Source: Firmicutes bacterium UBA3906 (lineage in GTDB: Bacteria; Bacillota; Clostridia; Caldicoprobacterales; DTU083). Taken from it: a DNA stretch of 6,296 nt. Location of the stretch: assembly GCA_002391555.1 (NCBI GenBank), contig DGFG01000037.1:19396-25691 (forward strand), written 5' to 3'. Positions 1-4,217 of the stretch are shown in pieces; the first letter of the stretch is position 1; each line of letters begins with the position of its first letter. The notes under the pieces are model-generated. The model did not search any database, was not told the DNA's origin, and was given only the letters and a program-made list of their open reading frames with translations. Made by a program: the position numbers and the translations under genes.

Positions 1-206
1 ACCTTGCCAGTAAAGCTCTCACTTTCTCCACCATGATAAAAATAGGCAGTATCAAAATAGTTAACACCATTTTTATAGGCATAGTCTAGCATTTCCTCTG
101 CCTGTTTGCTATCTATAGTCCCATCCTCTAAGGTTGGAAAACGCATACATCCAAAGCCTAGCAAAGAAGCCTCTATTCCCAAATTGTCTAGCCTTCTATA
201 TTCCAT
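1..206 (-). CDS. Aldo/keto reductase, N-terminal part (cut by window edge)
   Basis: The reading frame starts at ATG (204-206) behind AAGGGGTG at a normal distance and runs off the left edge, so only about 68 residues are visible. They are typical of the NAD(P)H-dependent aldo/keto reductase barrel: a first strand with GFGCMRFP (residues 17-24), then FDTAYFYHGGESE (51-63). In the family the Asp and Tyr of D-T-A-x-x-Y are two of the four catalytic residues; here they would be D52 and Y57. The Lys and His of the tetrad lie beyond the window. The MRFP and YHGGESE wording is like clostridial aldo/keto reductases that often carry a C-terminal 4Fe-4S domain, but that end cannot be seen. The substrate is unknown. 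The gene points away from its neighbour at 436-1212, which is on the same strand 229 bases upstream, so it probably has its own promoter. Confidence 0.9.
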   Translation of the reverse strand, partial: MEYRRLDNLGIEASLLGFGCMRFPTLEDGTIDSKQAEEMLDYAYKNGVNYFDTAYFYHGGESESFTGK

Positions 207-231
207 TTAAACACCCCTTAAATTTATTTTA

Positions 232-251
232 ATTGAATCATATTGAATCAT
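232..251. repeat. Perfect tandem 10-bp repeat ATTGAATCAT x2
   Basis: ATTGAATCAT occurs twice head to tail (232-241 and 242-251), between the reductase start codon and the inverted repeats at 252-287. A 10-bp spacing puts both copies on the same face of the helix, which would suit a regulator binding side by side, but two copies of an AT-rich decamer can also arise by chance or slippage. Confidence 0.6.
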
Positions 252-287
252 AAGTCTATCCTCTAGACTTTGATAAGCTAGATAGAC
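252..287 (-). other. Two mutually exclusive inverted repeats in the reductase leader
   Basis: AAGTCTA (252-258) and TAGACTT (264-270) form a perfect 7-bp stem with a 5-base loop. GTCTATC (254-260) and GATAGAC (281-287) form another perfect 7-bp stem that uses the same bases, so the two cannot form together. They lie in the predicted 5' leader of the aldo/keto reductase transcript. They may be DNA operator half-sites or an RNA switch; nothing here decides which. Confidence 0.4.
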
Positions 288-296
288 CCACTATAC

Positions 297-324
297 ATTT
301 TAACATAGAAATGTTATAAAGCAA
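297..324 (-). promoter_or_regulatory. Candidate promoter with dyad for the aldo/keto reductase gene
   Basis: Read on the minus strand there is TTGCTT (319-324), a 16-base gap, and TAAAAT (297-302). The -10 is good (5 of 6) and the -35 is weak (3 of 6). The spacer is nearly filled by a dyad, TAACAT-AGAA-ATGTTA (301-316), where a repressor or a MerR-type activator could bind. It would give a leader of about 80 bases before the ATG at 206. This is an inference from pattern only. Confidence 0.33.
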
Positions 325-435
325 TTTGAAAAGATTGTACAAAACTAGCCAGTTGATAGCTATTAGCATAGATCTATCATACTTTGTAGCTACCATTATC
401 TATATCTATACTTTAATAGCTTATTACTTTAAACC

Positions 436-1212
436 CTATTCCTTATTTGAGTTAAAATATGAGATAAACTCCAGACTTTTTACTGTCATTTCTACCCAGG
501 CTGGCCTAAATCCACTTTTTATTGCATTTCGTACAGACCTGATATTTGGCCAAGCAGCACAGTAAAATGGTACCTTGCCCTCACCGATTACCTCAATAGC
601 CAGCCTACTAGTTAAGGCTGAAGCTATACCAGACCTCCTGTATTCGGGCAATACATCAATGCCTATCTGCCACATGGTGTCACAATCTGCTGAGCAGCCT
701 GCCATCCCAATGATCTTATTTCCATCAAAAGCAGCAGCAGCCAGCATATCTAACTCCCTGCGCTTGTCACAAAGGGCGTTGCTCCACTCGGGCAGGTAAA
801 GGTCCTTAAACTCAATAGGGCTAAGGATCCTTATCTCATAGGCACAGGGCAAAGACTTTAGTAGGCTCATATCTGGTAGAAAATATTCTGCTGTAAAGCA
901 TACTCCCAGGCCTCTTTTTTTTAATCCTTCGTTTAAAACGTAAAGGTTAGGAGGTTCAAAGCAGTGCTCTATGGGGTACTTGTTGATATAAGATTCAACC
1001 AGGTCCACAAGCTCTGGGTTTACCGAGGCCACAATGTTACTCCCATAGGAAACCAGACAGCAAAAAAAGGGTAGCGTCAAGTACTTTCGGGCACCCTCCT
1101 TGGCCACAGACTTGACAACAATATTTTCTGTCCTGTTAAAGTCCTCTAGGCTGCAATTTAGGTCAACAGCTGATTGGGCCATAGCGATTGACAATATCTC
1201 ACTATTAGTCAC
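436..1212 (-). CDS. GNAT-family N-acetyltransferase with conserved N-terminal domain
   Basis: A 258-residue protein from a GTG start (1210-1212) preceded by AAAAGGGG at 6 bases. A TTG 12 codons upstream is in frame but has no ribosome binding site. The C-terminal half is a GNAT fold that should use acetyl-CoA: strand 4 and the pyrophosphate loop are IGIDVLPEYRRSGIASAL (183-200, R-R-S-G-I-A being the Q/RxxGxG/A motif), followed by the N-x-x-S-x-x-x-x-x-S-G-F region (223-235) expected at the acetyl-CoA exit. The N-terminal half (about 1-120) is a separate conserved module, rich in Cys (C20, C51, C52, C84, C105, C123), without a known enzyme motif visible to me. The whole resembles a two-part GNAT family common in clostridial genomes whose substrate is, to my knowledge, not established. 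No signal peptide, so cytoplasmic. It stands alone between gaps of 229 and 136 bases. No clear terminator follows it. Confidence 0.87.
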   Translation of the reverse strand: MTNSEILSIAMAQSAVDLNCSLEDFNRTENIVVKSVAKEGARKYLTLPFFCCLVSYGSNIVASVNPELVDLVESYINKYPIEHCFEPPNLYVLNEGLKKRGLGVCFTAEYFLPDMSLLKSLPCAYEIRILSPIEFKDLYLPEWSNALCDKRRELDMLAAAAFDGNKIIGMAGCSADCDTMWQIGIDVLPEYRRSGIASALTSRLAIEVIGEGKVPFYCAAWPNIRSVRNAIKSGFRPAWVEMTVKSLEFISYFNSNKE

Positions 1213-1218
1213 AGCAAT

Positions 1219-1226
1219 CCCCTTTT
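1219..1226 (-). promoter_or_regulatory. Ribosome binding site that fixes a GTG start for the GNAT gene
   Basis: On the minus strand AAAAGGGG (1226 to 1219) is followed by ATTGCT and then GTG at 1212. The same AAGGGG core sits in front of the aldo/keto reductase, ParB-like and phospholipase-like genes, so it is the local style of binding site. The further-upstream TTG at 1248 is preceded by CAATCATTACA, with no purine tract, and is unlikely to be used. Confidence 0.75.
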
Positions 1227-1348
1227 CAGTAAAGTTTACGTGAGTCAATGTAATGATTGTCTAGACTACTAATACTAATATACCATGTAAAAGCTATGAT
1301 AGAAATACCTATAAAGAATCACAGCTATCAATACTTGTTATGGCCATT

Positions 1349-2080
1349 TTAATAATTATTCCTGTCATTTACCCATAGATAGGCTACGTATACCTGGCTA
1401 TCTTCTGAATCCGCCTGAAAGCAAAGGGTGTAGTCTCCAACCTTATATTCTAAAGACCAGCCACCGAATAAGAGCTCTGAATTTTCATTTTCCTCAGCAC
1501 TGACAATTGTAGTAGGCTGGCCCAAGACCTCTATAATCTGCTCAAAGGTCATGCCTAGCCTTACCCCATATAGGTCCTGATTTTCCGAGGAGATGCCTAT
1601 AACAACTACCTCACCATGCTCTGTTATTTCACCAAACTGGCCCTGGGCACTAGTGAAAAAGACCAGGTCAAGGTCATGGTACATAAGATAGAGGCCACCT
1701 AAATAGTAGTCAAGTTCATCGGCTGGACCAAGCTCGCTTATGACCTTTTCCGTACTATCCCCTGCTCCTACCCCTATGCCCTCAACCCTTCCTTGGCCTA
1801 CTAGGTCCAAGGGGCTAGTATCTGGACTGGGGTTTGTTTCTAGTCCATCCGGGTCTGGGTCATCGTCATCATCTATATCTCCTGATGGCTCAGTCTCTTG
1901 GGGACTTTTATCTGTTTCCTTTGGACTTGGGTCCTCTGTAGGTTCAGCTGTTTTATCATCAATACCTGGAGCTGGCGATGGGCTAGTGGTTATTTTACCT
2001 GTTTCCTTGCCTAGCAAGCTACAAGAGGTAGCCAGCATTAATATGATTAAAAGTAGTATAAAAAAAACCTTCCTTTTCAT
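1349..2080 (-). CDS. Secreted lipoprotein with acidic P/S/T/D linker and duplicated C-terminal domain
   Basis: A 243-residue predicted lipoprotein. The start is secure: AGGAGGA sits 5 bases before ATG 2080. Residues 2-4 are basic (KRK), 5-16 hydrophobic, and a lipobox-like A-T-S-C puts the lipidated cysteine at C20, so the protein should be anchored outside the membrane. Residues about 30-92 are low complexity (Pro, Ser, Thr, Asp, Glu), including a run of five Asp at 70-74, and probably form an extended spacer. Residues about 100-243 hold two copies of one pattern: GIGVGAGDSTEKVISELGPAD (101-121) and GVRLGMTFEQIIEVLGQPTT (172-191), each followed by beta-rich sequence with Y/F (LYLMYHDLDLVFFTS; WSLEYKVGDYTLCFQAD). 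The G-x-x-x-G-x-(T/S)-x-(E/Q)-x-(V/I)-I-x-x-L-G-x-P pattern is known from DUF4309/YjgB, SmpA/BamE and beta-lactamase-inhibitor-like folds. The molecular role is unknown. Neighbours give no clue. Confidence 0.85.
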   Translation of the reverse strand: MKRKVFFILLLIILMLATSCSLLGKETGKITTSPSPAPGIDDKTAEPTEDPSPKETDKSPQETEPSGDIDDDDDPDPDGLETNPSPDTSPLDLVGQGRVEGIGVGAGDSTEKVISELGPADELDYYLGGLYLMYHDLDLVFFTSAQGQFGEITEHGEVVVIGISSENQDLYGVRLGMTFEQIIEVLGQPTTIVSAEENENSELLFGGWSLEYKVGDYTLCFQADSEDSQVYVAYLWVNDRNNY

Positions 2081-2368
2081 ATAGTCCTCCTCGTCATCAG
2101 TAGACTTTTGTCATTTTTTAAGTTCTACCAAAGCTCTTTTAGGTCTTCTTTCTAAGCCTTAGTCAGCAGAGCCCTTTACCGGGCTTTACAATGTCCTATT
2201 AGGCAGCCTGGCTGCTAGTATTATTTATCTAGTAACTTATATAAAAATAAAAACTTTTCTTCTATATTTGCCTATGATTACATTTTACTTGATAGGATAG
2301 CTTCTTACAAGAAAATACTCAGTTTAATTAGGTCTGCCCTGCAAGGGCTTGCCTAAGCTACTTTAGCC
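2081..2368. other. Spacer with small GC hairpins, no gene seen
   Basis: This 288-base gap separates the lipoprotein gene from the ParB-like gene, both on the minus strand. I find no coding frame. It holds three small hairpins: AGCCC/GGGCT (2170-2174 with 2181-2185), GCAGC/GCTGC with a 3-base loop (2203-2207 with 2211-2215), and GCCCT/AGGGC with loop GCA (2336-2340 with 2344-2348). The middle stretch 2221-2290 is very AT-rich and may carry the lipoprotein promoter, but no -35/-10 pair stands out. Confidence 0.5.
2336..2348 (-). terminator. Weak terminator candidate after the ParB-like gene
   Basis: On the minus strand GCCCT-TGC-AGGGC forms a 5-bp GC-rich stem starting 21 bases after the stop codon of the gene at 2369-2980. 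It is followed by AGACCTAATTAAA rather than a U-run, so an intrinsic terminator is doubtful. Confidence 0.22.
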
Positions 2369-2980
2369 TTAAAGGTTCCAGCTATCAAAGCCCTCCTGGT
2401 CTACTAATCCAACCATGGTCCTTAGCCTTTGGGGTATATGGTCTGGCTCTAGCATATATACAGTCAAGCGAAAGTGTCCTTCTAAAACAGTTAGCTGGCC
2501 ACTATCCCTATTTGCTACTAATATCATTGGCGGAAAGGAGGCCCCCTTAAGTAAATCCTTGGCCCCCTCTAAGAAGCCATCGTTACTGACCCCAAAAACC
2601 TCTATACCCTTGCGGATATTGGTAGCAGCAACTTTGGCCAGCCTAGTATGGCTAGAAAGCTCATTCCAGTAGCTATAGTCTATATACCTGACCCTCTCTA
2701 GATCTGCCCTTGAAAGGTCTACCCATACCCACCTAATATCCCCTGGATAGCCCTCAAACATCTCAGCATCTCTGCCATAGCCTCTAAAGATAGATAGTAT
2801 TTCCCTGCGTAGGTCATTTTCCTCGGCTGAAGCTAAGTTAGGCTCAGTTACTATTGACTCTTTTGCCTTTAGCTGGTCTATTGCAGCTAGTATCCGGTCC
2901 CTAAACCTAGTAGATTTTATTTCTGTCTTTAGGAACAAGGCAACCATTTCATCCTCGGATGCCTCCCGAATATATATCAT
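2369..2980 (-). CDS. Small protein with ParB/sulfiredoxin-like G-H-x-R box
   Basis: A 203-residue soluble protein, ATG at 2978-2980, with GGGGG/AAAGGGGG 6 bases upstream. The N-terminal 70 residues are helical and charged. The middle holds an aromatic stretch IRWVWVDLSRADL (82-94), then RYIDYSYWNELS (98-109). The C-terminal part reads PPMILVANRDSGQLTVLEGHFRLTVYML (150-177): a strand, a turn, a second strand, and E-G-H-F-R-L-T (167-173) at the head of a helix. This is the arrangement of box II in the ParB/sulfiredoxin fold, where G-H-x-R binds a nucleotide phosphate. Here it comes at the C-terminus with no helix-turn-helix after it, so a chromosome-partition ParB is unlikely. I recall it as an uncharacterised stand-alone family; function unknown. 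The gene follows the phospholipase-like gene at 97 bases on the same strand, so the two may share a transcript. Confidence 0.8.
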   Translation of the reverse strand: MIYIREASEDEMVALFLKTEIKSTRFRDRILAAIDQLKAKESIVTEPNLASAEENDLRREILSIFRGYGRDAEMFEGYPGDIRWVWVDLSRADLERVRYIDYSYWNELSSHTRLAKVAATNIRKGIEVFGVSNDGFLEGAKDLLKGASFPPMILVANRDSGQLTVLEGHFRLTVYMLEPDHIPQRLRTMVGLVDQEGFDSWNL

Positions 2981-3077
2981 ATTAATCCCCCTTTAGCCTG
3001 GACCAAGGCTCTATATCCTAGCATACTGCATAAATGTATATGTAAAAGTAAAATCAATAATTGCCTATATGATTTGA

Positions 3078-3653
3078 TTATTTATACTGGCTTAGAAAGT
3101 CCTTAAAGTCAGCTACTGCTTTACTTGTAAATTCCTCAACAAAGGCTGGAGGGTAATAGGGGGAGGGACCAATATTGTTATCCCTGTGCCAAGTATGGTT
3201 TCTACTAATTAGCCCTTGTATATCATCGGCTATAAAGCTGTAATTATTGCTTAAAAGCCCTTTAGGATATGCCTCCATCTGCTGCCAAAGCCTTTGCCCC
3301 CAGCTTGTATGATGGTAAAGCCACGCACTGGCTAGGCCAATCTCATACCTATAGGCCTGTAACCAGCCTGGACCCTGGTAGCCCTCAATAAAGCCTTTCA
3401 TAGGGCCTATGTCCCATTTATAGTCCAAGAAAAGGTGTAAAAGTATGCCTTGGTCCATGTCCGACTGGTCCTCATAGGCCCTAGCAAGCCTAATTAGGGC
3501 CTCAAGCCTATCAGACCTGTCCCTAAGGTGGGACCTGTCCTTTTCCTTCCAAGTACTAATAGAGTCGGGGGCAATATTGCCTATAAAAAAAGCAGTATTT
3601 GAATCCTTGTTAAATTTATAGGCAGTTAATAGATGGACCATTAAAGAAGGCAT
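3078..3653 (-). CDS. Zinc-dependent phospholipase C / S1-P1 nuclease-like protein
   Basis: A 191-residue protein. The start is ATG 3651-3653 with AAAGGG 7 bases upstream; an overlapping ATG at 3658-3660 is out of frame. The opening MPSLMVHLLTAYKF with H7, then FFIGNIAPDS (22-31, D30), K38-D-R-S-H42, and the helix GILLHLFLDYKWD (69-81, H73 and D77) match the order of His and Asp metal ligands in the family of bacterial zinc-dependent phospholipase C (PF00882 type). Later His residues (H114, H115, H153, H156) could complete a three-metal site. The protein is shorter than the secreted toxins and has no signal peptide, so it is a cytoplasmic relative. These are often annotated only as hydrolases; the substrate is unknown and phospholipase activity should not be assumed. 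It is transcribed from its own promoter at 3681-3709, divergently from the aromatic amino acid operon. Confidence 0.8.
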   Translation of the reverse strand: MPSLMVHLLTAYKFNKDSNTAFFIGNIAPDSISTWKEKDRSHLRDRSDRLEALIRLARAYEDQSDMDQGILLHLFLDYKWDIGPMKGFIEGYQGPGWLQAYRYEIGLASAWLYHHTSWGQRLWQQMEAYPKGLLSNNYSFIADDIQGLISRNHTWHRDNNIGPSPYYPPAFVEEFTSKAVADFKDFLSQYK

Positions 3654-3680
3654 ATGTCATCCCTTTAACCTTTCTATATA

Positions 3681-3709
3681 ATCATAAGTCGATTACTTTT
3701 AAATGTCAC
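3681..3709 (-). promoter_or_regulatory. Sigma-A-type promoter of the phospholipase-like gene
   Basis: On the minus strand GTGACA (3704-3709), a 17-base spacer and TATGAT (3681-3686): five of six matches at each box. Transcription would start near 3674, giving a 20-base leader that includes the AAAGGG ribosome binding site. Confidence 0.65.
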
Positions 3710-3733
3710 CTATTAAGGCACAAGCTTTTATCT

Positions 3734-3827
3734 GGCTAGACCCTCTTTAAAAGGGCTAGCTATAGCACAACATAATAGGCTCTAAGTAAGATCGGGCTAG
3801 ACCCTCTATATAAGGCTAGTTTATAGC
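3734..3827. repeat. Two imperfect 33-base hairpin repeats in the divergent spacer
   Basis: Copies at 3734-3766 and 3795-3827 both begin GGCTAGACCCTCT and end with a GGCTAG...TATAGC segment; starts are 61 bases apart. Copy 1 folds into GCTAG-(bulged A)-CCCT, loop CTTTAAA, AGGG-CTAGC, a 9-bp stem (3735-3760). Copy 2 can make a weaker version. They lie between the two divergent promoters (3704 and 3910) and are not at the end of any gene, so ordinary terminators are unlikely. They may be regulator sites or remains of a small dispersed repeat. Confidence 0.6.
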
Positions 3828-3833
3828 CTTATA
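3809..3833. repeat. Perfect 10-bp inverted repeat
   Basis: TATAAGGCTA (3809-3818) and TAGCCTTATA (3824-3833) are exact reverse complements around a 5-base loop GTTTA. It overlaps the second copy of the 33-base repeat and therefore competes with that copy's own hairpin. No T-run follows on either strand, so it is more likely a protein site or cruciform element than a terminator. Confidence 0.6.
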
Positions 3834-3909
3834 CTAGTAAAAATATTATACCACACTATTTATTAATATGGCCTAACCATGGGCCTTTAAAGGAATTTAT
3901 TTAAAAGAG

Positions 3910-3939
3910 TTGACAGACAGGTGTATTTATGCATATAAT
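3910..3939 (+). promoter_or_regulatory. Consensus sigma-A promoter of the aromatic operon and its leader
   Basis: TTGACA (3910-3915), an 18-base spacer and TATAAT (3934-3939): both boxes match the consensus perfectly. Transcription should start near 3946, about 22 bases before the leader peptide start codon. A 10-bp palindrome CCTTTAAAGG lies at 3884-3893, 16 bases upstream of the -35 box. A constitutive strong promoter fits control at the level of attenuation rather than initiation. Confidence 0.85.
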
Positions 3940-3967
3940 AGTAAAAATCCAATTGGGGGAAACTATA

Positions 3968-4051
3968 ATGGCTATCCTCACTAGCAAAACTGTATATGGC
4001 TTTTTTCACTCCTTTACCTGGTTTTTTTACTTTAGCAACTTTGCCGGGTAA
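3968..4051 (+). CDS. Aromatic-rich leader peptide of the DAHP synthase / prephenate dehydratase operon
   Basis: A 27-codon reading frame with ATG 3968, TAA 4049-4051, and GGGGGA (3955-3960) 7 bases before the start. Seven residues are Phe (12, 13, 16, 19, 20, 22, 25), all encoded by TTT and all in the last 16 codons; W18 and Y21 lie among them and Y10 just before. This is the composition expected of an attenuator leader peptide for an operon that makes phenylalanine, as in the classical pheA and pheST leaders of enterobacteria: slow translation at Phe (possibly also Trp and Tyr) codons would be read out as a change in RNA folding. The position is also right: just after a consensus promoter, 61 bases before an intrinsic terminator and 166 bases before the first enzyme gene. 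The peptide itself probably has no other role. The antisense frame over the same bases is rejected. Confidence 0.85.
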   Translation: MAILTSKTVYGFFHSFTWFFYFSNFAG

Positions 4052-4097
4052 TTTAATATGTGAAAAAAGACCAAACAGAATCAATTGGAAAAAACCA
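3998..4097 (+). promoter_or_regulatory. Attenuator RNA: two competing helices over the leader peptide codons
   Basis: Helix A pairs CTTTTTTCAC (4000-4009, the first Phe-Phe-His codons) with GTGAAAAAAG (4060-4069), ten perfect pairs. Helix B pairs TGGTTTTTT (4019-4027, Trp-Phe-Phe codons) with AAAAAACCA (4089-4097), nine perfect pairs. The arms are interleaved, so A and B exclude each other unless they form a pseudoknot. A ribosome over the Phe codons would break one or both. Two arms can also reach the terminator: 4063-4070 (AAAAAAGA) with TCTTTTTT at 4133-4140, and 4011-4023 with 4109-4118 (ten pairs including two G-U, with a 3-base bulge). The true antiterminator is not settled by reading alone. 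Confidence 0.6.
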
Positions 4098-4112
4098 TAA
4101 TATTAGGTGACC

Positions 4113-4140
4113 AAGAGGCTCGTTTGAGGGCCTCTTTTTT
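4113..4140 (+). terminator. Intrinsic terminator of the leader (attenuator)
   Basis: AAGAGGC (4113-4119) pairs with GCCTCTT (4130-4136); inside, TC (4120-4121) can pair with GA (4126-4127) around a GTTT loop. Six T residues (4135-4140) follow. It stands between the leader peptide stop and the DAHP synthase gene, inside the operon's own 5' leader, so it should cut transcription short when the leader peptide is translated freely. No other open gene on the plus strand lies upstream for it to serve. Confidence 0.88.
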
Positions 4141-4217
4141 ATACCCTAATAATTATGGCTTATAGTTTTATAATAGCTAGACAAACACTATTAAACTGAA
4201 AGGTTAGGAGGTATATC

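Noticed and set aside
326..565. 79-codon plus-strand reading frame with hydrophobic residues
   Set aside because: TTG start without a ribosome binding site, and its second half overlaps the 3' end of the GNAT gene on the other strand; the hydrophobic look comes from AT-rich spacer.
575..2084. Plus-strand frames within the GNAT and lipoprotein genes (575-799, 1740-2084)
   Set aside because: Antisense shadows of well-supported genes; the Ser/Gly-rich product at 1740-2084 is the complement of the acidic linker.
2170..2215. Adjacent small hairpins as a non-coding RNA or riboswitch
   Set aside because: Stems of only 5-6 bp without a recognised consensus, promoter or U-run; not enough to call an RNA gene.
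3734..3827. CRISPR-like repeat pair
   Set aside because: Only two imperfect copies, one 28-base gap, no further units and no cas genes nearby.
3887..4084. 65-codon minus-strand reading frame
   Set aside because: It starts at TTG without a ribosome binding site and lies antisense to the promoter and leader peptide; its Lys-rich stretch is only the complement of the Phe codons.
4169..4174. TATAAT as a second promoter between the attenuator and the DAHP synthase gene
   Set aside because: The sequence 16-18 bases upstream has no -35 likeness; chance match in AT-rich DNA.
3940..4217. T-box riboswitch ahead of the DAHP synthase gene
   Set aside because: No AGGGTGGNACCGCG-like T-box core, no specifier-loop stem and too short a leader; the Phe-rich reading frame explains the terminator better.
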